64,000 bases of DNA from Hyphomicrobium sulfonivorans (GCF_013306565.1 NZ_PZPO01000006.1:62001-126000); one strand, 5' to 3'. Counted from the stretch's first letter, positions 1 through 9,031 are shown. Program-made: numbers and translations. The notes: generated by a model not told the origin, from the sequence alone.

Positions 1-268
1 TATGATATAGTGTTACAGGCCGTTCAACCGCCTCGCGGGCGTCTCACGCAATCGTGTCGGTGCGTGATCTGAGTGAAGTTCTGCTTCATTTGCAGCCGAG
101 TGCTGTTCGCGTCTGTCGGAGCAGGCGTTTAACGTTTGCCTTAAGCGTCCAACGGCAACTCCGGCACGAATCCTCCGATGGCTTTTTCCGGCCCCGATGG
201 CTGCCTATCTCTAAGGGCAACGGAGATAGCGCCGCGACAGGCAGCAGCTCCGGCGAGGAGACAGCGCG

Positions 269-1009
269 ATGATCGATCAATCGACGATAAAGGGGCGGCT
301 GGTGGCAGCGGCCATGCACCTCGCCGCGCAGTCGCCATGGCGGGACGTAACGCTGATCGACATCGCAAATTCAGCGGGCGTCAGTCTCGTTGACCTGCGC
401 AACACCTTCAGCTCCAAAGGCGAGGTGATTGCCGCTTTTGTGCGCATGATCGACGATGAGGTTTTGGCTCAAACGCAGTTCACGCAGCGCGGGCGCGCGC
501 AAACAACGGAGGACGGCGCGCCATCGCAGACATCGCCGCGTGATGCGCTGTTTGAAGTCATCATGGCGCGCTTCGATGCGCTGGGTCCGTATAAGGCCGC
601 GCTGCGTTCAATCGCGGACAGCTGGACGGTCGATCCCGCGATCGCGGCTGCTGTCGCGCGTTCGCAAGTCTGGATGCTGCGTGCGGCCGGCATCGGCGCC
701 GATGGCGTCGAGGGCCGTTTGCGTGCAGGCGGTCTGACCGGAGTTTACGCCTCGGTCTATCGCACCTGGCTCACCGATGACGATCCGGGCCTCGGTAAAA
801 CAATGGCCGTGCTGGATCGCCGGTTGCGCCGTGGTGAAAACGTGCTGAAGCAGGCCGACAGCGCATTCGGCAAGCTGTGCGGTTTTGCCAGATCGTGCCG
901 GGATGCCGTGCAGCGGCGCTCGACAACGCGCGACAAAGCGGCGGCTAACCGCACTGACGAGCCCACGGCCGACGATATGGAAAACATTCCGCCCGGCGCG
1001 CTCTCGTGA
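269..1009 (+). CDS. TetR-family transcriptional regulator
   Basis: A 246-residue protein. Residues about 8-60 have the TetR-type helix-turn-helix layout, with an Ala-rich first helix, then DVTLIDIANSAGVS and a recognition-helix region ending LRNTFSSKGEVIAAFV. The rest is helical, as expected of a ligand-binding and dimerisation domain, and the tail after about residue 200 is polar and probably disordered. GAGGAG sits 8 nt before the ATG. It stands alone: nothing is encoded upstream in the window and the next gene is convergent. The ligand and target are not recognisable. Family assignment is fairly sure, function is not. Confidence 0.8.
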   Translation: MIDQSTIKGRLVAAAMHLAAQSPWRDVTLIDIANSAGVSLVDLRNTFSSKGEVIAAFVRMIDDEVLAQTQFTQRGRAQTTEDGAPSQTSPRDALFEVIMARFDALGPYKAALRSIADSWTVDPAIAAAVARSQVWMLRAAGIGADGVEGRLRAGGLTGVYASVYRTWLTDDDPGLGKTMAVLDRRLRRGENVLKQADSAFGKLCGFARSCRDAVQRRSTTRDKAAANRTDEPTADDMENIPPGALS

Positions 1010-1067
1010 TTGGCACGCTCACGCGCGCTCGGCGGCCCGTCACAGGGTGCTGCTCGACGGGACCAGA

Positions 1068-1245
1068 CACAGATGCGGAAGCTGGTGTGGGTCCCGACCT
1101 GCGTCGGGAAGACGTTGAGAGGAGGTGGGCGTTTCGCGCTCGGCGGCCGGCTCCGCGCAGCGGAGTCGCCGAGCGCAACTAACAACCAAGGCCGGCTCCG
1201 CGCAGCGGAGTCGCCGGTGCGAGGAAGCTTAGTCGCCGAGCGCTA
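1068..1245. repeat. Intergenic palindromic repeats, two copies of a GCCGGCTCC-type element
   Basis: The gap between the convergent TetR and kinase genes holds two copies of a palindromic core reading GCCGGCTCCGCGCAGCGGAG (from about 1146 and 1190), each followed by TCGCCG. In the first copy the core is framed by outward arms containing GCGCTCGGCG and its complement. Just before them is a second hairpin, GGTCCCGACCTGCGTCGGGA. The same core, with CCCC/GGGG arms, lies inside thiC at 51561-51592. The paired ends of both genes suggest the hairpins could also act as transcription stops, but no clear T-tract is visible. Confidence 0.65.
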
Positions 1246-2859
1246 CTAAAGCGGCACGGAAATGATTGCGCGCAGGCCGCCCATCGAACTGACACCAAGC
1301 GCGATATCGCCGCCGTGGCTCTTGGCGATGTCGCGGGCAATCGCAAGGCCGAGGCCGGTGTTGCCCTCATCCTGATTGCGCGCATGGTCGATGCGATAGA
1401 ACGGCCGGAACACGTTCCCGCGTTCCTCCTCCGGGATGCCGGGGCCGTTGTCGTCCACCTCGATCCGCAGCCACTGCCCCTCGACCGCACCGCGAATGAT
1501 GATCTGATCGCCATAGCGCGCGGCATTGGAAACTAGGTTCGTGATCGCGCGCTTGAACGCCTGCCGCTTCAACGGCAGTACCAGATCCTGCCGCCGCTTG
1601 CGCAGCTTCAGTTCAATCGGCGTGCCGAAGTACTGGGCCTCGTCGTAAATTTCCTGCAGCAGTTCGCGCAGGTTTGTCGGCGTCGATTCCTCGCCGCCGT
1701 CGCCCTTGGCGAACGCCAGATAATCTTCCAGCATGTGCTGCATCTCGCGCACGTCCGACTGCAGCGACAGCGCTTCGGGCGTATCGCCCAGCAGCGCCAG
1801 CTCCAGCTTGAAGCGCGTCAGAATGGTGCGCATGTCGTGGCTGACACCCGCCAGCATGGTGGTGCGCTGTTCGACGTGCGTGGTGATGCGATCGCGCATC
1901 TCGAGAAATGCCGTTGCCGCCTGGCGAACTTCGCGCGCGCCGCGTGGTCGGAAATCCTCCGGCACTTTGCGGCCCTTGCCGAATGCGTCCGCGGCTTCCG
2001 CCAGGCGCAAAATCGGCCGGATCTGATTGCGCAGAAACAGAATGGCTACCGTCAGCAGAATGACGGACGAGCCGATCATCCACAGCAGGAAGATGTGCGA
2101 GTTGGAGGCGTACGTCTGCGAGCGCGTGGCGACGAAACGCAAAATGGCGTCGTCCAGCTTGACGCGAATTTCGACGTGTCGGGACTGTCCAAGAGTGTCG
2201 ATCCAGAACGGCCGCTGCACCTGCTTGCGGATTTCGTCGGACAGCGCGCGATCGAGCAGCGCGAAGAACGGCTTGGGGCGCGGCGCCGGCAAATCGCCGC
2301 TGGGCAGAACCTGCATGGAAAGGTTCAGGCGGTTGCGCGCCATCTCGATGAGTTGGCTGTCATCATTCTTCGGATACTGCTGGTAGATGTCGATGACCGC
2401 CGCGATGTCGCGCGCGGTTGCCTCCGACAGGCGCCGCGTCACTGCCTGCCAGTGGCGCTCCATGAACACGAACGCGATGACGCCTTCCAGCACCACGATC
2501 GGCGCGATGATGATGATGAGTGCGCGGGCGTAGAGGCCCTTCGGCAGCAGGTCGCCAAGCCAACCGCCGATATAGGCCATGTTGCGGCGATGAACGCGTC
2601 CGAACCAGGTGCCGAACGACCGCAGCCATTGCGGTGCGGCCGGCAGCCGGTTCCACAGCATGGCGGGAAACGCCAGCAACCAGACGGGCGGCTTCAGCCA
2701 TGCCGGGATGATACTGCTGCGTGCAGGCGCATCAGGCGCAGCCGCTGTTGCAGTTGAGCTTGAGGTGTCGGGATCCTTGCGTCCAAGGCGCAGCCATTGC
2801 CAGAGCGCATGCCATGGCAGGAGCGAGCGTCGCTCGGGTTCATCGCCTCTGGCAAGCAT
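1246..2859 (-). CDS. Sensor histidine kinase, EnvZ type
   Basis: A membrane histidine kinase of 537 residues from the ATG; an in-frame TTG lies two codons upstream. It has a long cytoplasmic N-terminus with a Pro-rich linker, TM1 near residues 112-134, a periplasmic segment of about 120 residues, TM2 near 255-276, and a HAMP segment. The H-box is VSHDMRT with the phospho-acceptor His near 341. The N-box is TNLVSNAARYG, and the ATP lid motifs are DDNGPGIP and GLGLAIA. The order and H-box match the OmpR-partner EnvZ/RstB-like class. The response-regulator gene lies 37 nt upstream, and a marR gene precedes that, giving one three-gene operon. The signal sensed is unknown. Confidence 0.9.
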   Translation of the reverse strand: MLARGDEPERRSLLPWHALWQWLRLGRKDPDTSSSTATAAAPDAPARSSIIPAWLKPPVWLLAFPAMLWNRLPAAPQWLRSFGTWFGRVHRRNMAYIGGWLGDLLPKGLYARALIIIIAPIVVLEGVIAFVFMERHWQAVTRRLSEATARDIAAVIDIYQQYPKNDDSQLIEMARNRLNLSMQVLPSGDLPAPRPKPFFALLDRALSDEIRKQVQRPFWIDTLGQSRHVEIRVKLDDAILRFVATRSQTYASNSHIFLLWMIGSSVILLTVAILFLRNQIRPILRLAEAADAFGKGRKVPEDFRPRGAREVRQAATAFLEMRDRITTHVEQRTTMLAGVSHDMRTILTRFKLELALLGDTPEALSLQSDVREMQHMLEDYLAFAKGDGGEESTPTNLRELLQEIYDEAQYFGTPIELKLRKRRQDLVLPLKRQAFKRAITNLVSNAARYGDQIIIRGAVEGQWLRIEVDDNGPGIPEEERGNVFRPFYRIDHARNQDEGNTGLGLAIARDIAKSHGGDIALGVSSMGGLRAIISVPL

Positions 2860-2896
2860 CAACAACCGACCTTAAAACTGCGGACGATCACCGTGA

Positions 2897-3613
2897 TCAA
2901 TCTGCATAGAGAATATACCCTTTGCCCCGAACTGTCTGGAGATAGACCGGGTTGGAGGGGTCGGTTTCGATTTTCCGGCGCAGACGGTTGATCTGCACGT
3001 CAATGGCGCGGTCGCTGCCGGTGGAATCCTCCGACGCCAGTTCATGGCGCGGAATGGGCATACCGATGCGCTGTGAGAACATGCGCAGCAAATCGCGCTC
3101 GCGCTCGGTCAGCTTCACGGTTTCGTCCATGTGCTTCAGCTCGCCGCGCGTCACATGGAAAATGTGATTGCCCATGCGGATTTCATCGCCGGCCGCACCG
3201 GGGCCACCGCCCGCCGCTCGCCGCAGAATGTTGCGCAGGCGCAGCAGCAACTCGCGCGGCTCGAATGGCTTTGGGATGTAATCATCAACGCCCGCCTCCA
3301 GGCCTTCGATGCGGTGCTCGGGTTCGGAACGGGCGGTCAGCATACAGATGGGAACCGGTCGCGTCGCTTTCAGCTCGCGCGCAAGATCCAGCCCGCTTTC
3401 GCCCGGCATCATTACGTCCAGCAGCACGGCATCAAACTCAAGGCCGCGCATTCCCGCACGTGCGGTTGCAGCGTCCTGTGCGGTCGTCACGCGGAAACCC
3501 TGCTCGGCGAGATAGCGCGCAAGCAGATCGCGGATCTTCTGGTCGTCATCGACAATCAGCACATGGGGCGCGTTGTCAGGAAGCGGAGTGCTCGCAGCCT
3601 TTGCCGTTCTCAT
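2897..3613 (-). CDS. OmpR/PhoB-type response regulator
   Basis: 238 residues. The receiver domain at about 16-130 carries the acidic pair DDD at 22-24, phospho-acceptor Asp66 in LLDVMMP, Thr93 in LTARSE and Lys115 in IPKPF. A winged-helix DNA-binding domain at about 145-236 contains LTERERDLL and the INRLRRKIE recognition region. It is the partner of the kinase encoded downstream. The ATG at 3613 is preferred over the longer frame (to 3706) because the receiver fold begins soon after it and the extension overlaps the marR coding end. The regulon cannot be read from sequence. Confidence 0.92.
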   Translation of the reverse strand: MRTAKAASTPLPDNAPHVLIVDDDQKIRDLLARYLAEQGFRVTTAQDAATARAGMRGLEFDAVLLDVMMPGESGLDLARELKATRPVPICMLTARSEPEHRIEGLEAGVDDYIPKPFEPRELLLRLRNILRRAAGGGPGAAGDEIRMGNHIFHVTRGELKHMDETVKLTERERDLLRMFSQRIGMPIPRHELASEDSTGSDRAIDVQINRLRRKIETDPSNPVYLQTVRGKGYILYAD

Positions 3614-3644
3614 GGGTGCCCCTCGCCGGTTCGAATGGATGCAA

Positions 3645-4256
3645 TCACGTGCGCGGGGCCGCCTGCTTGACCAGGGCCTCCACGTGCGCGCGATCGGAGG
3701 CTGCAATCATGGCAAAAAGGAAGCGGCGTGCAAACTCCGACGCTTCGGGGCCAACATTGGCAAGCGCTGACGCCATGTGCCGCGTTTGCAAGGTAATGAG
3801 CTTTTCCGCCAGTCGTCCGCCTTTGGTGCTGACAAACAGACGCCGCTCACGCCGGTCATCATCGCCGGTGCGTTGAATAATAAAACCTTTATCGATGAGC
3901 TGTTTCAGCACACGGGCGAGGCTTTGCTTGGTGATGCGCAGAATGTCGAGCAGATCGGCGACCCGCAGGCCGGGATTACGATAGACGAAATGCAGCACCC
4001 GGTGATGCGCGCGCCCGAAGCCATAGGTTTCGAGTATCGCATCGGGGCCGCCAGTGAAATCGCGATAGGCGAAGAACAGCAATTCGACACAGGCGACCAG
4101 ATCATCCGGCGATGCAACCCCGGCCGGAGCGGCCATTGCTGCGGCTGCTCCGTTATCCGAGCTCTCCCCTTGCGCCCTGCGGGAGGGGGCGGCTGCAGCC
4201 TTGGGGGCGCGCGCCCTGCGGCGGCCCGATGTGGCGTCGGACGTTATGTCAGTCAT
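3645..4256 (-). CDS. MarR-family transcriptional regulator
   Basis: 203 residues. A disordered basic/Ala-rich N-terminus of about 55 residues is followed by a MarR winged helix: VLHFVYRNPGLRVADLLDILRITKQSLARVLKQLIDKGFI, then the wing TGDDDRRERRLFVSTKG. It is the first gene of the minus-strand operon with the response regulator and kinase (31-nt gap to the regulator start). MarR proteins usually bind their own promoter. The divergent 347-bp gap to ilvE would be the place for its operator, but I cannot assign one with confidence. Ligand unknown. Confidence 0.88.
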   Translation of the reverse strand: MTDITSDATSGRRRARAPKAAAAPSRRAQGESSDNGAAAAMAAPAGVASPDDLVACVELLFFAYRDFTGGPDAILETYGFGRAHHRVLHFVYRNPGLRVADLLDILRITKQSLARVLKQLIDKGFIIQRTGDDDRRERRLFVSTKGGRLAEKLITLQTRHMASALANVGPEASEFARRFLFAMIAASDRAHVEALVKQAAPRT

Positions 4257-4603
4257 GTTGACTTATTTGGCCTCGATTGATAGTCATGACAAGTGATTTC
4301 GCGCAGGTGGTGGCGTGCTCGCCCAGTCCCTCAAGTCCGCGCTTTCAGGCTGCATCAAGCGGTTTCCGGGTTAATTTCCTGGCCTTGCATCTGAAGCTGA
4401 AGCGCACTGGATAAACTGGGGAACGGTGCACACCTTAAGCCTTGTGGTGATCTGGAAGGGCAGTCTGGATCGCTTCTAATTTGCGCCGATTACACCAACC
4501 ACCTTCAAAATTCACGAGAACAATCGCCAAGCCAGCCTTACCTAGGTTACCCGCAGTCGGTTACTAGCAATCCTGGCGCGAAAGTCTACGGAGAGAACAC
4601 AGG
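4257..4603. other. Divergent intergenic region marR / ilvE
   Basis: No gene is supported in these 347 bp. They should contain the promoters of the minus-strand marR operon and of ilvE. A short perfect palindrome ACCTAGGT lies near 4540, and CGGAGAGAACACAGG gives a weak ribosome-binding region just before ilvE. No leader peptide, attenuator or riboswitch signature was seen. Confidence 0.5.
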
Positions 4604-5497
4604 ATGTCAGGGCCAACCCCCTTCCACGATCGCGACGGTCTCATCTGGCTTGATGGCAAGATGGTGCCCTGGCGCGAGGCCAACATTCACGTTCTCACCC
4701 ACGCGCTGCACTATGGCAGCGGCGTGTTTGAGGGGCTGCGCGCCTATGGCGGCGAGATTTTCAAGCTGTCGGAGCATTCCCAGCGTCTGATCGACAGCGC
4801 CAAGACGCTCGATTTCGACATCCCCTATACGGCGGCTGAAATCGACCAGATCTGCCGTGATGTTGTTGCGGCCAACAATCTTTCCGATTGCTACATCCGT
4901 CCCATTGCCTGGCGCGGTTCGGAGCAGATCGGCGTTGCGGCGCAGGCCACCAAGATCCACCTCTCGGTGGCAGCGTGGGAGTGGGGTTCCTACTTCCCGA
5001 TGGAGCAGCGCCTGAAGGGCATCAAGATCACGATGGCGAAATATCGTCGTCCTGACCCGGCCACGGCGCCGTCCACCAGCAAGGCTGCCGGCCTTTACAT
5101 GATCTGCACCATCGAAAAGCATCGCGCCGAGAACGCGGGCTTCGCCGATGCGCTAATGCTGGACTGGCGCGGCCGCGTGGCCGAGTGCACCGGCGCTAAC
5201 ATCTTCTTCGTGAAGGACGGCGTCATTCACACGCCGGAGGCGGATTGCTTCCTCAACGGCATCACCCGCCGCACGGTGATCGATCTGGCCAAGAAGCGTG
5301 GCTATCAGGTGATCGAGCGCGCAATCATGCCGGAGGAGTTGAAAGACTTCTCGGAGGTGTTCGTCACCGGCACCGCCGCCGAAGTGACGCCGGTCTCGCA
5401 GATCGGTGAGCACACCTATACCCCGGCCGAGATCTCCAAGAACCTGCTGAACGACTACACTGCCTGCGTGCAGCCTTCCCGCAAGGCTGCAGAGTAA
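4604..5497 (+). CDS. ilvE: Branched-chain amino-acid aminotransferase
   Basis: 297 residues, the usual length for fold-type IV PLP aminotransferases. It transfers the amino group between glutamate and the 2-oxo acids of Leu, Ile and Val, the last step of their synthesis, in the cytosol. Visible family signatures are HALHYGSGVFEGLRAY near the N-terminus, the PLP lysine in APSTSKAAGLYM, the substrate/PLP loop ECTGANIFFVKDG, and FVTGTAAEVTPV near the C-terminus. It is transcribed alone and ends at a strong terminator. Confidence 0.95.
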   Translation: MSGPTPFHDRDGLIWLDGKMVPWREANIHVLTHALHYGSGVFEGLRAYGGEIFKLSEHSQRLIDSAKTLDFDIPYTAAEIDQICRDVVAANNLSDCYIRPIAWRGSEQIGVAAQATKIHLSVAAWEWGSYFPMEQRLKGIKITMAKYRRPDPATAPSTSKAAGLYMICTIEKHRAENAGFADALMLDWRGRVAECTGANIFFVKDGVIHTPEADCFLNGITRRTVIDLAKKRGYQVIERAIMPEELKDFSEVFVTGTAAEVTPVSQIGEHTYTPAEISKNLLNDYTACVQPSRKAAE

Positions 5498-5592
5498 GCA
5501 GCTACAACGCTTTCGGGCGTTAGAGTGCTTCCGGAAAAGTGGGAACCGGATTTCCGGCAAGAAGCGCGACCAAACAAACGGCTTCAAAAAGC

Positions 5593-5625
5593 AAAACGCC
5601 CGCCGAATTGGTGGGCGTTTTTCGT
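5593..5625 (+). terminator. Rho-independent terminator after ilvE
   Basis: A 12-bp stem (AAAACGCCCGCC and GGTGGGCGTTTT, one G-T pair) around the 5-nt loop GAATT, followed by T-rich TTCGTTT. The A-run on the left also makes it usable from the opposite strand, so it may serve both ilvE and the converging small gene at 5659. Confidence 0.85.
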
Positions 5626-5658
5626 TTGCAAACGGGGCAGGCAGCGCGGTCGACCCGC

Positions 5659-5907
5659 TTACGATGGGTTCTGCACCCGCGCGAACAACAACTGACCGAT
5701 GAGACCGCAGGTCGCCATTATGGTCGTGCCGATGGTGAGCAGCGTAAGCTGGCTGATGCCGGTACCGGCCATTGATCCAACCGCAGCAATCAGCGCGGTC
5801 CAGAACAGGGCGGGGAAAAGGGCTATTACCAGAAGGCCGACAAAACGATAGTCGGTTGACGGGAGATCGGCGGCAATCGTTACAGCTCTTGCTGTGGCAA
5901 CTGACAT
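5659..5907 (-). CDS. Small two-helix membrane protein, unknown
   Basis: 82 residues: a short hydrophilic N-terminus followed by two hydrophobic segments, about residues 22-45 and 50-74. No family recognised. It is convergent with ilvE and divergent from the FAD oxidoreductase. The hydrophobic pattern and clean frame support a real gene, but there is no motif to name it. Confidence 0.6.
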   Translation of the reverse strand: MSVATARAVTIAADLPSTDYRFVGLLVIALFPALFWTALIAAVGSMAGTGISQLTLLTIGTTIMATCGLIGQLLFARVQNPS

Positions 5908-6106
5908 TCAATAACTCCCACCGTTTAGACTTTGAAAGGTCAACGAGCTAGGGAGGGTATGATCGGGCCCCTCAAGGGTACGCTAACGGAATAGGAAAAG
6001 TTCAAAGCAAATTTTCGATTGAGCCACGGCCCGTCTGCAACGATGTCTAGAAGCCCCAGAAATCAATCGTCGAACCGGTTGATGTGCCAATGCTGAAGGT
6101 TGAACG

Positions 6107-7789
6107 ATGATTAGCCGGTCCGAGCCGGGCGCTGGGCGCGTTGCACCGGATTTGCAGCATCTGGATGCGATTATTGTCGGTGGCGGTCATAACGGCCTGA
6201 CGTGCGCGGCCTATCTGGCTGGCGCGGGTCTCAAGGTGCTGGTGCTGGAGAAGAATGCGGCTGTTGGCGGCGCTGCCTTCACCGAAGAATTTCATCCCGG
6301 CTTCCGCAACTCGGTCGCGGCTTATACCGTCAGCCTGCTCAATCCAAAGGTGATCGCCGATCTTGAGCTTGCGCGCCATGGGCTGCGCATCGTGCATCGA
6401 CCGGCGGCAAACTTCTGGCCCGTGGACGATAAGCGTTATCTGCTGATGCGCGGCGGGCTGGCCGAACGACAGGCGGCCGTCGCGCAATTCTCGCAGGCCG
6501 ATGCTGAACGGTTGCCGGCCTATGACGCGATGCTTGAACGCGCTGCCGATGTATTGCGCGATCTTGTGCTCACAACGCCTCCCAATGCTGGTGGTGGCAT
6601 CACCGAACTGATCAAGGGCGCTGGGCTGGGGCGGCGCATGATGGCGCTCGGCCTCGACGAAAAGCGCGTGCTGCTGGATCTGTTCACGCGCAGCGCTTCT
6701 GATTTTCTCGATGGCTGGTTCGAGAGTGATGTCGTCAAGGCGGCGTTCGCATTCGATGGCATTGTCGGCAACTATGCTGCGCCGTCGACGCCGGGCACCG
6801 CCTACGTGCTGCTGCACCATTGCTTCGGTGAGGTGAACGGCAAACGTGGTGCGTGGGGGCATGCTATTGGCGGCATGGGTGCGATCAGCGCTGCGCTTGC
6901 CGCTGCCGCCACGCAGCGCGGCGCCCTCATCCGCACCGATGCGAAGGTCGCGCGCATCATCACTCGCAATGATGCTGCGGTTGGTGTCGAGCTGGCCGAT
7001 GGCGAACAGATTTTCGCGCGCACGGTTGTCGCCAACGTGCCGCCAAAGCTGCTGTTCCGCGATCTGATTGCGCCGGATGCTGTGCCATCAGAAACGCGCG
7101 CGCAGTTCACCGGCATGAAGGCCGGTTCCGGCACGTTCCGCATGAATGTAGCGCTGTCCGAATTGCCGGATTTCATCTGCAGGCCGGGAACGCAGCAGCA
7201 GGACCATCACGGCGCCGGTATCGTTATCGGACCGACACTCGATTATCTCGAGCGGGCCTATCTCGATGCGCGCCTTGAGGGCTGGTCGCGTGAGCCGGTG
7301 GTGGAGATGCTCATTCCATCAACGCTCGACGATACGCTCGCGCCGCCGGGGCAGCACGTTGCGAGCCTCTTTGTGCAGCACGTCGCGCCGCATCTGCCCG
7401 CTGGCAGGAGTTGGGCAAATGCGCATGAGAAGGCAGCGTTCGCTGACGTTGTCATCAACACCGTGAACCGCCACGCGCCGAACTTTGCCGCGTCGGTTGT
7501 CGGACGGCAGGTTCTGTCGCCGCTCGATCTGGAAAACCGCTTCGGCATGGTCGATGGCGATATCTTCCACGGCGCGCTGTCGCTCGATCAGCTCTTTTCC
7601 GCGCGCCCACGGCTGGGATTTGCCGATTATCGTTTGCCGCTCGCGGGGCTATATCTGTGCGGGTCCGGCGCGCATCCCGGTGGTGGTGTCACCGGTGCGC
7701 CGGGGCATAACGCAGCGCGCGAGATACTGCGGGATCTGTCCGGGCCGCTGCGGGCATGGACGCGCCGTTCGCGACATAAGAAGGGTTAG
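6107..7789 (+). CDS. FAD-dependent oxidoreductase, PYROXD2 / phytoene-dehydrogenase-like
   Basis: 560 residues. The N-terminal Rossmann motif AIIVGGGHNGLTCAAYLAGAG plus VLVLEKN binds FAD. The C-terminal FAD signature is LYLCGSGAHPGGGVTGAPGHNAA. Overall architecture matches the COG1233 flavoprotein group (carotenoid desaturase-like), and the closest named relative by layout is PYROXD2. No carotenoid genes are nearby, so a role in pigment synthesis is not supported; the substrate is unknown. The arfB start codon lies 3 nt after its stop, so the two are probably cotranscribed. Confidence 0.88.
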   Translation: MISRSEPGAGRVAPDLQHLDAIIVGGGHNGLTCAAYLAGAGLKVLVLEKNAAVGGAAFTEEFHPGFRNSVAAYTVSLLNPKVIADLELARHGLRIVHRPAANFWPVDDKRYLLMRGGLAERQAAVAQFSQADAERLPAYDAMLERAADVLRDLVLTTPPNAGGGITELIKGAGLGRRMMALGLDEKRVLLDLFTRSASDFLDGWFESDVVKAAFAFDGIVGNYAAPSTPGTAYVLLHHCFGEVNGKRGAWGHAIGGMGAISAALAAAATQRGALIRTDAKVARIITRNDAAVGVELADGEQIFARTVVANVPPKLLFRDLIAPDAVPSETRAQFTGMKAGSGTFRMNVALSELPDFICRPGTQQQDHHGAGIVIGPTLDYLERAYLDARLEGWSREPVVEMLIPSTLDDTLAPPGQHVASLFVQHVAPHLPAGRSWANAHEKAAFADVVINTVNRHAPNFAASVVGRQVLSPLDLENRFGMVDGDIFHGALSLDQLFSARPRLGFADYRLPLAGLYLCGSGAHPGGGVTGAPGHNAAREILRDLSGPLRAWTRRSRHKKG

Positions 7790-7792
7790 GCC

Positions 7793-8218
7793 GTGGCAAC
7801 TGTCTATGTCTGCGAAAGCGTGACCCTCGACGAGGACGAGCTGAAAGAGCGCTTCGTGCGTTCTTCCGGCCCGGGCGGACAGAACGTCAACAAGGTTTCG
7901 ACGGCGGTTGAACTGCGGTTCGATGTTGGCTCGCCCGCGCTTCCCGGTGAAGTCCGCGTGCGGCTGCTGCGCATTGCCGGTAAGCGCGTCAACGAGGAGG
8001 GTGTGCTCGTCATTCGCGCGGAGCGTTTCCGCACGCAGGAGCGCAATCGCGAAGATGCGCGCGAACGACTGTTCGAGCTGATCCGTGAAGCATGCGTGGT
8101 GCCGAAGCGGCGTGTGAAGACGAAGCCAACCCGCGCGTCGAAGGAGAGGCGCCTCGATAGCAAGACGCGCCGCAGTACGGTGAAGCGGTTGCGCACCGGC
8201 AAACCGGACTTAGGCTAA
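7793..8218 (+). CDS. arfB: Alternative ribosome-rescue peptidyl-tRNA hydrolase ArfB (YaeJ)
   Basis: 141 residues from a GTG start. The release-factor catalytic motif GPGGQNVNKVSTAVEL lies near residues 25-40, and the GGQ glutamine positions the water that hydrolyses peptidyl-tRNA. The C-terminal 35 residues are strongly basic (KRRVKTKPTRASKERRLDSK), the tail that ArfB threads into the empty mRNA channel of stalled ribosomes. It lacks the codon-recognition domains of RF1/RF2. Cotranscription with the upstream flavoprotein is inferred only from the spacing. Confidence 0.93.
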   Translation: MATVYVCESVTLDEDELKERFVRSSGPGGQNVNKVSTAVELRFDVGSPALPGEVRVRLLRIAGKRVNEEGVLVIRAERFRTQERNREDARERLFELIREACVVPKRRVKTKPTRASKERRLDSKTRRSTVKRLRTGKPDLG

Positions 8219-8611
8219 TCTTCGTTTCGAGCTTTAGCGCGCCAGGTCTGCGAATCAGGCGGCTGATCCAGGTCGCCCCTGCAAATGCGGAAACGCAATG
8301 CGTGCGCTGCATGCAAGGCAATATTTTCCCATGTGTTGGCGGCGGCGATTTATCCGGAATCTGCAGCGTGACATCTGCGCGGGTCGATCCTAAGACATTA
8401 ATCGCGTGTGGGGCGTTAGACCATGATCGCTTCGGACCCTATCAGTTCGGAGCGTGAATCATCGGTCTCATCAAAGGGCCAGATCAAAGGGCTAGAGCTG
8501 GATCGCGATTCAAAGAAAAGCGATCATGCTCCAGGCCGTAGATTCGGCGCGATGGCGCGCGGCGGGGCCGTCGTCGGAATCATCAGCTCAGGGATGCAGG
8601 GGAAGACGACA
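8219..8611. other. Intergenic region with a dispersed repeat
   Basis: No gene is supported. The first half has a stretch containing GCAGGGGCGACCTGGATC on the complementary strand, typical of scattered repeats in this group. The second half is mostly the repeat at 8421-8533. An open frame beginning at 8423 joins the DUF2147 gene but runs through this repeat, so it is not taken as coding. Confidence 0.5.
8421..8533. repeat. Dispersed intergenic repeat, family C, copy 1
   Basis: Begins CCATGATCGCTTCGGA and ends AAGCGATCATGCTCC, so the termini are roughly inverted (GATCGCTT / AAGCGATC). A related copy is at 43774-43875 with the same order of blocks: ATCATCGGTCTCATCAAA in the middle, then AGAGC, TCGCGATT and a final GCGA-C--GCTC. 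Both copies are intergenic. These resemble the short palindromic repeats scattered in Hyphomicrobiales genomes. Confidence 0.75.
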
Positions 8612-9031
8612 ATGAAGCTTGCGAAAGTTGCCATCGCGGTGGCCGCGTTTGCGACAACGTTTGGCCTCGCGGCGCACGCGCAGAATGATCGCGCACCGCT
8701 TGGGGTCTGGATCGATCACACCGGACGCGGCGCCGTGAAAATCTCCGAGTGCGGCAAGGCGCTGTGCGGCAAAGTGGTGTGGGTCGCCGATCAGGCCAAC
8801 TCTAAGGGTTGTGGCCTGGATATCATTGGCGACGTGAAGCCGATGAGCGACGGCACCTTCGATGAAGGCTGGATCTACGATCCCGACAACGACGCCAAAT
8901 TCGACGTGGAATTGCAGCCATTGCGCGACGGCACGATGAAGGTGATCGGCTACAAGGGCATCAAGTTCTTCAGCCGCAGCTTCATCTGGAAGCCCGCACC
9001 GGCGGACTTGCCGCTCTGCGTCGCTGAATAA
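8612..9031 (+). CDS. DUF2147 secreted protein
   Basis: 139 residues. Signal peptide MKLAKVAIAVAAFATTFGLAAHAQ, then a DUF2147 domain: GVWIDHTGRGAVKISECGKALCGKVVW, GLDIIGDVKPMSDGTFDEGWIYDP, and LKVIGYKG-like YKGIKFFSRSFIWKPA. The family is a small beta-rich periplasmic domain without known enzymatic activity. The start at 8612 is chosen because AGGGGAAG precedes it and the signal peptide begins there; upstream in-frame sequence is a dispersed repeat. Two Cys (in SECGKALCG) could form a disulfide. Confidence 0.88.
   Translation: MKLAKVAIAVAAFATTFGLAAHAQNDRAPLGVWIDHTGRGAVKISECGKALCGKVVWVADQANSKGCGLDIIGDVKPMSDGTFDEGWIYDPDNDAKFDVELQPLRDGTMKVIGYKGIKFFSRSFIWKPAPADLPLCVAE

Noticed and set aside
1-268. 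Short frames before the TetR gene
   Set aside because: Arg/Ser-rich with no start signals or motif; treated as intergenic or the promoter region.
8423-8611. N-terminal extension of the DUF2147 protein
   Set aside because: It is a dispersed intergenic repeat; the signal peptide and ribosome-binding site are at 8612.
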